Shown here: positions 1-7,360 of the stretch, piece after piece
Position numbering within the stretch: position 1 is the stretch's first letter
Layout of the letters: each line of letters opens with the position of its first letter
Origin: Gemmatimonadota bacterium
GTDB lineage: Bacteria > 4572-55 > J002
NCBI GenBank assembly: GCA_003697105.1
Contig: RFFQ01000089.1
Span: forward strand, 1-15,167
Direction of reading: 5' to 3'
Length of the DNA: 15,167 bases
Notes under the pieces: generated by a model
Databases searched by the model: none
The model's input: the letters and a program-made list of their open reading frames with translations, nothing else
What the model was told of the DNA's origin: nothing
Program-made: the position numbers and the translations under genes

Positions 1-81
1 GTGCAACGATTCCGCATCCAAAATAACATCGACGACGATGCCTTTGAGAAAATGAACGCCTTTATCAATTTTAAAACATGA
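1..81 (+). CDS. C-terminal 26 codons of an unidentified, probably mobile-element, protein (partial)
   Basis: The frame is open from base 1 and stops at TGA 79-81; its start lies outside the window. The visible residues end in DDDAFEKMNAFINFKT. I do not recognise a family from so short a tail. The same tail occurs inverted at the other window end, and the stop is 18 bases from the repeat boundary, so a transposase C-terminus is the most natural inference. The gene points into the window toward the 3' end of the leftward glutamate dehydrogenase. A host gene inside a longer inverted duplication is the alternative. Confidence 0.45.
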   Translation: MQRFRIQNNIDDDAFEKMNAFINFKT

Positions 82-99
82 GTTTTCCAGAGTTTTCAG
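1..99. repeat. Left copy of 99-base terminal inverted repeat (probable IS end)
   Basis: Bases 1-99 are identical to the reverse complement of 15069-15167, and identity stops sharply at base 100. The repeat holds the 3' end of an open frame (TGA at 79-81) and then 18 bases. Its inner edge reads GAGTTTTCCAGAGTTTTCAG (80-99), in which GAGTTTTC occurs twice 11 bases apart. A protein stop codon lying within 20 bases of the repeat edge is typical of an insertion sequence terminus, but only one end of the element is visible. An exact length of 99 also fits the overlap that a k=99 de Bruijn assembler leaves where a contig stops at a repeat, so the true element probably continues outside the window. 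Confidence 0.8.
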
Positions 100-167
100 C
101 TTTTTTCCAGAGATGGCACTTTGATTATGGATATGAACGGTTTGAAAACGCCGTGGAATGAACTGAT

Positions 168-1454
168 TTATACCCAACCCCGGTCACGGCAGGCTTGTGC
201 CACCCGGCTAATGGAAATGACGTATGCCGCATCCCGCATGTAGAGGTTGCGTTTTTTCGCTAATTCACTCACGGCGAGGAAGGCAGAGGTCATTTTTACA
301 TCCAATTTGCCGAGCACTTCGTCCCGTTCCCAGAAGTAGTTCATGTTCGATTGCACTTGTTCAAAGTAACTACACGTCACACCCCCGGCATTTGCCAGAA
401 AGTCTGGGATCATAAAAATTCCCCGTTCCGCAATGATCGCGTCCGCCTCAGGGGTGGTGGGTCCATTGGCGCCTTCGGCAATCACTTTTACTTGGGGAGA
501 TATTTTATGCACGTTATCGGCGGTGATCTGATTTTCCAGTGCAGAGGGGATCAAAATATCAACCTCTTGTTCGATCCAGGCTTCCCCGTCGAGGACTTCG
601 TACCCCATATCTTGGGCTTTGGCTTTATCGATTCCGCCAAACCGGTCGGTGATGGTCAGTAACTTTTCCAGTTGAATTCCATCTTTACGGCGGAAGGAAT
701 ACGAGCGTTGGTCTTCCTGATCCCAGCAGGAGACACAGATCACTTTACCGCCTAATTGTTCGTAGAGTTGGATGGCAAATTGCGCCACATTGCCGAAGCC
801 TTGAACACTGGCGGTTGTGTCTTCAGGACGGATGCCAAGTTCGCGCAATGCCTCTCGGAGGGTGAAAATCACTCCGAAACCGGTGGCTTCCTTGCGCCCG
901 AGCGAACCCCCCATTCCGACCGGCTTACCGGTGATAAAACCGGGATACTTTGCGCCGTGAATCGCTTCGTATTCGTCCAACATCCAGAGCATATGTTGGG
1001 CGCTGGTCATCACGTCTGGGGCGGGCACATCGGAAAGCGGCCCCACATTTTTCGCAATTTGGCGCACCCAACCGCGACAGAGGAGCTCCTGTTCCCGCAT
1101 ACTCATGTTATGTGGATCGCAAATCACGCCTCCCTTACCGCCGCCCAGAGGAATATCCACTACGGCGCATTTCCAAGTCATCCACATGGAGAGGGCACGC
1201 ACGGTATCAATGGTCTCTTGTGGGTGAAACCGGATACCCCCTTTGCTGGGTCCACGGGCGTCATTATGTTGGCACCGGAACCCCCGAAAAACCTGGGTGG
1301 TGCCATCATCCATCCGTACCGGAATGCTAAAATGATATTCTCTAAGGGGGTACCGCAACAGGGCACGCGTAGCGGCATCCAAGTCCAAAATATCGGCAAC
1401 CTGATCAAACTGCTTCTGTGCCATTTCAAATGGATTAAACGATGAAGTGCTCAT
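168..1454 (-). CDS. Glu/Leu/Phe/Val dehydrogenase family protein (GDH paralog 1)
   Basis: A 428-residue amino-acid dehydrogenase, full length for the family, which catalyses reversible oxidative deamination in the cytoplasm, usually of glutamate to 2-oxoglutarate and ammonia. The N-terminal dimerisation/substrate domain (about 10-180) shows GPSKGGIRFHP (68-78), the catalytic lysine motif LGGGKGG (K107) and the catalytic aspartate in VPAPD (D147). The Rossmann domain starts near 190 (GGSLGRKEATG) and has GFGNVA (219-224). Where relatives read SDS plus a short turn after the second strand, this protein has S242-C-W-D and a longer, charged turn to about 258, so its cofactor or substrate preference may differ. 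The start at 1454 follows a GGCGGTGAG-like ribosome site. The gene is divergent from gdhA, with only limited similarity between the two products. No terminator is visible between its stop and the repeat. Substrate specificity cannot be read from the sequence. Confidence 0.93.
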   Translation of the reverse strand: MSTSSFNPFEMAQKQFDQVADILDLDAATRALLRYPLREYHFSIPVRMDDGTTQVFRGFRCQHNDARGPSKGGIRFHPQETIDTVRALSMWMTWKCAVVDIPLGGGKGGVICDPHNMSMREQELLCRGWVRQIAKNVGPLSDVPAPDVMTSAQHMLWMLDEYEAIHGAKYPGFITGKPVGMGGSLGRKEATGFGVIFTLREALRELGIRPEDTTASVQGFGNVAQFAIQLYEQLGGKVICVSCWDQEDQRSYSFRRKDGIQLEKLLTITDRFGGIDKAKAQDMGYEVLDGEAWIEQEVDILIPSALENQITADNVHKISPQVKVIAEGANGPTTPEADAIIAERGIFMIPDFLANAGGVTCSYFEQVQSNMNYFWERDEVLGKLDVKMTSAFLAVSELAKKRNLYMRDAAYVISISRVAQACRDRGWV

Positions 1455-1579
1455 GGCTCACCGCCTTTCTGCGAAAATGTGAAAAATAGGGTATAGGATA
1501 CTTTATGGTAAAACATAGATAACACGTTATTTTTGATAAAGTTACGTTTTTAGATTCGGTTTCATTTAGCCGATGCTGG

Positions 1580-1608
1580 AATCTACTATAAAGTATCTCG
1601 AAGGTCAA
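1580..1608 (-). promoter_or_regulatory. Possible promoter of GDH paralog 1
   Basis: On the minus strand TTGACC (1603-1608) is followed after 17 bases by TAGATT (1580-1585). The -35 box matches five of six consensus positions and the -10 box four of six. Transcription would start near 1573 and leave a leader of about 120 bases before the 1454 start. The -10 box is weak, so this is tentative. The rest of 1455-1700 is AT-rich and holds only a short inverted repeat (ATAAC-AC-GTTAT near 1520). Confidence 0.35.
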
Positions 1609-1701
1609 GCCTTTTTTGGATAAACAGGTCTAAAAAACGATTAGGTATTGCTACCGTCCCATAATTAAGTGGATAAAAGATTCCGGTTATCGAAATTTTC
1701 A

Positions 1702-1729
1702 TTGACAAACCCTTTTTTTTGCATAATAT
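1702..1729 (+). promoter_or_regulatory. Probable sigma70-type promoter of gdhA
   Basis: TTGACA (1702-1707, perfect -35) is followed after 16 bases by TAATAT (1724-1729). Transcription would begin near 1736 and give a leader of about 85 bases that contains the palindrome at 1741-1772. An alternative is TATATTTG at 1734-1741, which matches the Bacteroidota -7 consensus TAnnTTTG, but I see no correctly spaced TTTG upstream of it. Confidence 0.6.
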
Positions 1730-1740
1730 ACCTTATATTT

Positions 1741-1772
1741 GACAAGCACCTCTCACCGGTGAGAGGCTTGTC
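1741..1772. promoter_or_regulatory. Long palindrome in gdhA leader (operator or attenuator-like hairpin)
   Basis: A perfect 18-base palindrome, CCTCTCACCGGTGAGAGG (1749-1766), is flanked by GACAAG on the left and CTTGTC on the right, offset by a two-base bulge (CA). In total 15 base pairs can form with no unpaired centre. It lies just downstream of the predicted start of transcription and 49 bases before the gdhA start codon. Absence of a loop and dyad symmetry suit a dimeric repressor site. In RNA it could also fold as a stem with a CCGG loop. No T-run follows directly, so it is not a classical terminator. Confidence 0.65.
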
Positions 1773-1782
1773 TGAGGGCTAA

Positions 1783-3183
<1,401 letters not shown>

Positions 3184-3215
3184 GGGTTACCCCCATAATT
3201 GCGGAATCGACCTAT

Positions 3216-3255
3216 AAAAAACAGGCGTATCTCACAGAGATACGCCTGTTTTTTT
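3216..3255. terminator. Strong rho-independent terminator, probably bidirectional
   Basis: The stem ACAGGCGTATCTC (3221-3233) pairs perfectly with GAGATACGCCTGT (3237-3249) around a 3-base loop. It is extended by an A-run on the left (3216-3221) and a T-run on the right (3249-3255). The symmetrical A and T tracts mean it can end gdhA on the plus strand, 33 bases after its stop, and the leftward dprA-region operon on the minus strand, 21 bases after its last gene. Confidence 0.93.
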
Positions 3256-3276
3256 GTTCAAAGCATTTACCTTAGA

Positions 3277-3747
3277 TTATCGATCTACCCACAAGTGACT
3301 TAAATAACCCACAACTGCCGCTGCATAGTAAGGGACGCCAATCTCATGGATGTTTTCCGTGAGTAAAATTGGGACTACCAGTAGGGGTAAGGGGATCAAA
3401 AATGCGGTTGAAAGCCGGTGCGTAAAACCCCGGTGTTTCAACAACGAGATGACCAAAATGCCAACCCCAATCCATGCCGCGATTTCATAATAGTGAAGCA
3501 CAATCAAGGTAATATCCAGTACCAATACGATGCTATAAATCACTTTTTGGGAGGTACTGGTAATATCCACATCAGGAAAGAGCGCCCCTAAATAGCAACA
3601 GATAAAACAAACCGGCAATTGCCACATCTGGTGGAGGATCGAGTTAAGGTCTGTGCCAAACCGGTAGTAATACCACGCCCCGATGGGGATCAACGCCAGC
3701 CCAAACCATAACACGCCTGCCCGAGAATGTGCCTTAAATCCACCCAT
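3277..3747 (-). CDS. YdjM/DUF457-type membrane-bound predicted metal-dependent hydrolase (short form)
   Basis: A 156-residue protein rich in hydrophobic stretches, with about four membrane segments. The hallmarks of the family (inner-membrane predicted hydrolases such as E. coli YdjM) are present in order: an N-terminal histidine in FKAHSRAG (H7), LGALFPDVD with paired aspartates in mid-protein, HRGFTH, and GYLSHLWVD at the C-terminus. The protein stops right after the last motif, whereas YdjM continues for several tens of residues, so this is a short form that keeps all putative metal-ligand motifs. The biochemical function of the family is not established. Its ATG lies 3 bases after the dprA stop with a weak ribosome site, so translation is probably coupled to dprA. 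The bidirectional terminator lies downstream. Confidence 0.72.
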   Translation of the reverse strand: MGGFKAHSRAGVLWFGLALIPIGAWYYYRFGTDLNSILHQMWQLPVCFICCYLGALFPDVDITSTSQKVIYSIVLVLDITLIVLHYYEIAAWIGVGILVISLLKHRGFTHRLSTAFLIPLPLLVVPILLTENIHEIGVPYYAAAVVGYLSHLWVDR

Positions 3748-3750
3748 AGC

Positions 3751-4872
3751 TTATGCCCTAACAAATTGCTTACCGGGCAATGCCTTCACGACCCCTTTAA
3801 GTTCCAGCGCGAGAAGTGTGCCCAACACGTGGTGAGTGGGTTTAGCCACCGTCTTGGCGAGGCGGTCAATATGGAGCGGTGTTTCGGATAATGCTTGATA
3901 AACCTCCAGTTCACTACCGGTTAAAGGGGGAAGATGCTTTTCGGAGGCAGTCGCTGATGGGGGTGATGTGGTGGCAGCGTTGGCGGAAGGCAACAAATAC
4001 GGATTCAAACCTTCCAGAATATCCTGCACTGTTTCCACCAATTTTGCACCATTTTTGATCAAGCGGTTGGAGCCTTGGCTAGTCGCGGAATGGATCGGTC
4101 CTGGCACGGCGAACACATCTTTACCTTGTTCAATCGCGTAATCCGCCGTGATGAGTGCCCCACTTTTGATCCGTGCCTCGGGGACTAAGACTCCCAAACT
4201 CATACCACTGATGATCCGGTTCCGCATGGGGAAATTCATCGCTGTGGGTTGGGTCCCTAGCGGCAATTCTGAAATGAGCGCTCCATTTTCGATGATCCGG
4301 GGCACTAAATCCGCATTATCTGGAGGGTACACCACATCCACCCCACAGCCCAATATCGCTAAAGTACGCCCGCCAGCATTTAGTGCGCTTTCATGGGCGA
4401 CACGGTCAATTCCGCGTGCCATGCCACTGATGATGGTTAGACCGTGTTGAACAAGCTCTGTGGTTAGGTGTTGCGTGACGGTTTTGCCATATACGGATGC
4501 CGCGCGAGGTCCTACAACTCCTATAGCGACCTCGTCTTCCGCTGTTAATGTGCCTCGGACGAATAGGAGCGCCGGGGGATCGTAAATTTTGTGAAGAGGT
4601 TTGGGGTAAGTGTCACAGCGATAGGTGATTAGCTGGATATCCTGCGCTGCCATCTGTTCAATTTGCCGCTTCACGGAATCGGGGTTGTGTTTGGCGATAA
4701 TCGCCTGAGCGGTTTTACGATCCATGCGGGGCAGGCGGCTGATCTGTTCGAGCGATGCCTCCAACACGGCTTGTGGCGACCCGAACGCCTCCACCAACTG
4801 GCGGAGCCGGACGGACCCCACTCCGTTGATCGAACGCAACATAAGCCATGCCTGTAATTCCGTGGATGTCAT
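3751..4872 (-). CDS. dprA: DNA-processing protein DprA (Smf)
   Basis: A 373-residue protein of normal DprA length. DprA binds incoming single-stranded DNA during natural transformation, protects it and loads RecA. The N-terminal 60 residues form a helix-hairpin-helix/SAM-like region (GVGSVRLRQL; LPRMDRKTAQAII). The central Rossmann-like domain shows VVGPRAASVYG (119-129), SGMARGIDRVAH (149-160), ILGCGVDVVYP (173-183), FPMRNRIISG (214-223) and SGALITADYAIEQGKDVFAVPG (first residue S237). A proline-rich linker (about 292-318) leads to a C-terminal winged helix (about 318-373). The start ATG overlaps the obgE stop as ATGA (4 bases), which indicates translational coupling. Its presence suggests the organism can, or once could, take up DNA, but no other competence gene is in the window. 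Confidence 0.96.
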   Translation of the reverse strand: MTSTELQAWLMLRSINGVGSVRLRQLVEAFGSPQAVLEASLEQISRLPRMDRKTAQAIIAKHNPDSVKRQIEQMAAQDIQLITYRCDTYPKPLHKIYDPPALLFVRGTLTAEDEVAIGVVGPRAASVYGKTVTQHLTTELVQHGLTIISGMARGIDRVAHESALNAGGRTLAILGCGVDVVYPPDNADLVPRIIENGALISELPLGTQPTAMNFPMRNRIISGMSLGVLVPEARIKSGALITADYAIEQGKDVFAVPGPIHSATSQGSNRLIKNGAKLVETVQDILEGLNPYLLPSANAATTSPPSATASEKHLPPLTGSELEVYQALSETPLHIDRLAKTVAKPTHHVLGTLLALELKGVVKALPGKQFVRA

Positions 4873-5861
4873 GCGGTTTCGCTCGCTGGGGGGATGGAAT
4901 TTAACTGCCGGATTATTTCGTACAGCATCGGTTTTGTTCCGTGACCGGTCACGGCGGAGATCGGAAAGACTGGCAGGTTTCCGAAATCCGGCGGAGCATA
5001 ATCTGCCGGTAAAATATCCATTTTATTGAGGGCGATGAGTGCCGGACGTGCTAATAATTCTGGGCGATATTCTCGTAATTCTGTTTGCAGAATATTAAAA
5101 TCGGCTTGAGGGTCTTCGGTACTGCCGTCAATCACGTAAATCAGGAGTTTGGTACGCTCAATGTGGCGTAAAAAATCCAGACCTAGACCCTTGCCTTCAT
5201 GTGCGCCTTCGATCAGTCCGGGAATATCTGCCATGACAAAGCTTTGTACCCCATCTAGGGTGACATACCCCAAGTTGGGCACGAGGGTCGTGAACGGGTA
5301 CGCTGCCACTTTGGGGCGGGCAGAAGAGAGGCGCGATAGCAACGTGGATTTTCCGGCATTAGGATGCCCCACTAACCCTACATCGGCAATGGTTTTTAGC
5401 TCCAAGATGATGTCCAGTTCTTCACCGGGTTTGCCGGGTGTTGCTTTGCGCGGTACTCGATTATTGGCGGTTGCAAATCGGGCATTGCCAAGCCCACCCT
5501 TCCCACCTTTGGCAATTACACAGCGGGCATCCGGTGTTGTTAAATCGGCTAAAATTTCATGGGTTTCCGCGTGGCGTACCACGGTGCCTTGAGGCACCCA
5601 GATGATCGTATCTTCACCGGCTTTGCCAAATTTATCACTGCCTTGACCGTGTTGGCCTCGTTTTGCCTCGTAACGGCGGCGATAGCGATGATCGCGGAGA
5701 GTGTTCATGTTGGGGTCCACGGCCACGATGATGTCACCGCCTTTCCCGCCGTCACCGCCATTGGGACCGCCGTGGGGCACATGTGCCTCCCGCCGGAACG
5801 AAATACACCCGTTGCCCCCGTCACCCGCTTTAATATGTAAGGTTGCAATATCAACAAACAT
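4869..5861 (-). CDS. obgE: GTPase Obg (CgtA)
   Basis: A 330-residue GTPase associated with the large ribosomal subunit, acting in 50S assembly and stress control. The glycine-rich Obg fold is at 1-158 (KAGDGGNG, PNGGDGGKGGD, KGGKGGLGNARF). The G domain follows with G1 GHPNAGKS (165-172), G2 threonines in YPFTT (188-192), G3 DIPG (212-215), G4 NKMD (279-282) and G5 SAVTG (302-306). The frame stays open 13 codons upstream to 5900, but I chose 5861 because Obg proteins begin MFVD or similar and GGGAG lies 8 bases before this ATG. No C-terminal extension domain is present, as in many Gram-negative Obg proteins. The stop overlaps dprA. An 88-base gap separates it from the SUMF1-fold gene upstream on the same strand, with no clear promoter in it. 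Confidence 0.96.
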   Translation of the reverse strand: MFVDIATLHIKAGDGGNGCISFRREAHVPHGGPNGGDGGKGGDIIVAVDPNMNTLRDHRYRRRYEAKRGQHGQGSDKFGKAGEDTIIWVPQGTVVRHAETHEILADLTTPDARCVIAKGGKGGLGNARFATANNRVPRKATPGKPGEELDIILELKTIADVGLVGHPNAGKSTLLSRLSSARPKVAAYPFTTLVPNLGYVTLDGVQSFVMADIPGLIEGAHEGKGLGLDFLRHIERTKLLIYVIDGSTEDPQADFNILQTELREYRPELLARPALIALNKMDILPADYAPPDFGNLPVFPISAVTGHGTKPMLYEIIRQLNSIPPASETA

Positions 5862-5949
5862 TTGTAAATCTCCCAACAATCCGCGAATGATGGGAATCAT
5901 CCCCGAATAACCACAACATACCGGACAACCCCATGTGGGCTAGCTGGAG

Positions 5950-6801
5950 CTACCGAACAACCCGGAAGCCAAAATTGGCATATTTTAGATTCGCATTGAG
6001 CCCGTACCGGTAGGCGGTTCGTACCCACCGCACATTATTATCATACGCGCCACCGCGCAGAATATGGACATTGGCATTTTTCCCGGCAGCTACCGGATTT
6101 TTCACCGGCGCATTATCCGCCCGCGTACGGAATGCATGAACATCCCACGAGTCCAGACACCACTCCCACACATTGCCGCTCATATCATACAAGCCAAGAG
6201 CGTTGGGCTTTTTTTGCCCGACCGGGTGGGTTTTCCCGTCACTGTTTTTATCAAACCAAGCGTATTGATCCAGTTGGAGGGAATCCGATGTGCCCGCCCA
6301 CTGTTGGCGCTTGCCACCGCTCCGTGCCGCATATTCCCACTGGGCTTCGGTTGGAAGTTGGTAGCCGTAAAACCGGCAAAATTCGTAGGCGCCGTACCAC
6401 GTGACCATCACGACTGGATACTGTTCATAACCCGGCTGAGGAATCCAGCCGTCTTCAGTTTTCCGCAGACCCCATTCGTGCGGCTCCACTAATTTTTGTC
6501 CCGAATATTTGCTATCCTTAACAGAATCCGAACCGTATTCATTCAAAAATGCGGCATACTGGTGATTAGTGATTTCGTACGCGCTGATCTCAAATCGATC
6601 CAGCTCAACTTCGTGTACCGGTTTTTCCCAAAACAGTCCACCGCCCCGGATATCGCCCATCTGGAATGATCCGGCAGGTACTGGGACAAATTGAATCCCT
6701 GTGCGGGAATCCAGAATAGGGGTGGGGGGAGATTGTGCGAAAAGTGTCGTTGTCCCACCAGCCAACCACAGTATGATGAATATCCACTTGTGTTGTATCA
6801 T
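5950..6801 (-). CDS. Secreted SUMF1/FGE-fold protein lacking the FGE catalytic cysteines
   Basis: A 283-residue precursor. Residues 1-23 form a signal peptide (MIQHKWIFIILWLAGG, probable cleavage near LFA-QS), so it acts in the periplasm or outside the cell. The remainder is a formylglycine-generating-enzyme-sulfatase (SUMF1) fold: GIQFVPVPAGSFQMGD (35-50), FEISAYEITNHQYAAFLN (70-87), VVMVTWYGAYEFCRF (130-144), LPTEAQWEYAAR (149-160), GLYDMSGNVWEWC (203-215), ILRGGAYDNN (247-256) and NFGFRVVR at the end. Genuine FGE enzymes carry two cysteines in the segment after RGG; here it reads AYDNNVRWVRTAYRYG, with none. Sulfatase activation is therefore unlikely, and a ligand-binding or structural role is more plausible. 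The frame is open to 6900, but 6801 gives the signal peptide directly; GGAG lies about 13 bases upstream, a long spacing. It is co-directional with obgE. Confidence 0.85.
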   Translation of the reverse strand: MIQHKWIFIILWLAGGTTTLFAQSPPTPILDSRTGIQFVPVPAGSFQMGDIRGGGLFWEKPVHEVELDRFEISAYEITNHQYAAFLNEYGSDSVKDSKYSGQKLVEPHEWGLRKTEDGWIPQPGYEQYPVVMVTWYGAYEFCRFYGYQLPTEAQWEYAARSGGKRQQWAGTSDSLQLDQYAWFDKNSDGKTHPVGQKKPNALGLYDMSGNVWEWCLDSWDVHAFRTRADNAPVKNPVAAGKNANVHILRGGAYDNNVRWVRTAYRYGLNANLKYANFGFRVVR

Positions 6802-6972
6802 ATATCTGTGTGATTCTCCAAAAATTAAGGCAATTAATTGATTGCAGAATGTACCAAAAAATATGGATTCCCGCAAGCGTGAAATTCGGACACTTTCCAT
6901 CCGTTAAGGTTGGGTAACCCGGTTTTGTGGATGATCGACCCGAAGGGTTTGGCAAATCCTTAGGGTTTTAAA

Positions 6973-7003
6973 TCGACAAACTAAGCTCAGATTTGCTTAT
7001 AAT
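6973..7003 (+). promoter_or_regulatory. Possible distal promoter of the 7361 gene
   Basis: A perfect TATAAT (6998-7003) is preceded by TCGACA (6973-6978, five of six -35 matches) at a long 19-base spacing. A TG dinucleotide lies at 6994-6995, one base off the extended -10 position. A transcript starting near 7010 would carry a leader of about 350 bases before the metallopeptidase-barrel gene. Confidence 0.4.
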
Positions 7004-7199
7004 ACCTTGTAACCACATTGCGCATGTCAGGTATCAATAACGGGTAAAACGGAAGTTCATTTTTTAGCTTTAAGCCCGTTAACGTTTATAACTAGCTGGT
7101 AGATAATAACTTAATTTTCTATCTGTTCCTTATGGGATGTAAGGTACGTTCTTTCGGGCGTATCGGGTAGCACGTGGTCTAAGGTTATGCGGCGGTTTT

Positions 7200-7224
7200 C
7201 AAAGCGGCTTGACGCCTTGCTTTG
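7200..7224. repeat. Inverted repeat centred on a -35 box
   Basis: CAAAGCGGC (7200-7208) pairs with GCC plus GCTTTG (7214-7216, 7219-7224) around TTGAC, with a two-base bulge. Nine base pairs are possible. The predicted -35 element TTGACG (7209-7214) occupies the loop and inner edge, so a dimeric regulator bound here would block the promoter. It may also be a chance structure. Confidence 0.4.
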
Positions 7225-7237
7225 GGGGCTGTAGATT
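7209..7237 (+). promoter_or_regulatory. Probable proximal promoter of the 7361 gene
   Basis: TTGACG (7209-7214, five of six) is followed after the optimal 17 bases by TAGATT (7232-7237, four of six; the same -10 sequence as in the candidate promoter for GDH paralog 1). TAGATTTA also matches seven of eight positions of the Bacteroidota -7 consensus TAnnTTTG. The start would lie near 7244, giving a leader of about 117 bases. Confidence 0.45.
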
Positions 7238-7360
7238 TACCTCTTTCATTTTAGGGAAGGTTTTTTTATTTTATGTGCCCGCTGAATTTTGGATTTGATG
7301 AAACTGCCGGATTTTGTCATTACCGGATGGTAACATGTCATTGTAAACGAAGAGATAGTC

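Larger units (their letters stand above)
6802..7360. other. 559-base non-coding region between divergent genes
   Basis: No convincing gene, tRNA or known structured RNA was found on either strand. It contains an imperfect stem AAGGGTTT-GGC-AAATCCTT (6943-6961), a TATAAT-containing promoter-like site (6973-7003), an inverted repeat TAACGGG...CCCGTTA spanning 7038-7081, a second promoter-like site (7209-7237) inside an inverted repeat, and a small TTACC-GGAT-GGTAA dyad (7320-7333) just before the downstream start codon. It is long for this gene-dense window. Confidence 0.6.

Noticed and set aside
127-243. A small plus-strand open frame at the 3' end of GDH paralog 1.
   Set aside because: It mostly overlaps the end of the dehydrogenase gene antisense, and has no ribosome site or motif.
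756-1445. A 229-codon plus-strand open frame opposite GDH paralog 1.
   Set aside because: It is antisense to a clearly conserved enzyme, has no domain signature and no good ribosome site.
4939-4954. A perfect 16-base palindrome (CCGTGACCGGTCACGG) within obgE.
   Set aside because: It encodes the conserved SAVTG G5 motif, and one such palindrome per 15 kb is close to chance expectation.
6802-7360. A tRNA, riboswitch or other structured RNA in the long intergenic region.
   Set aside because: No GTTCGA-type T arm and no recognisable riboswitch core was found on either strand, only short inverted repeats.
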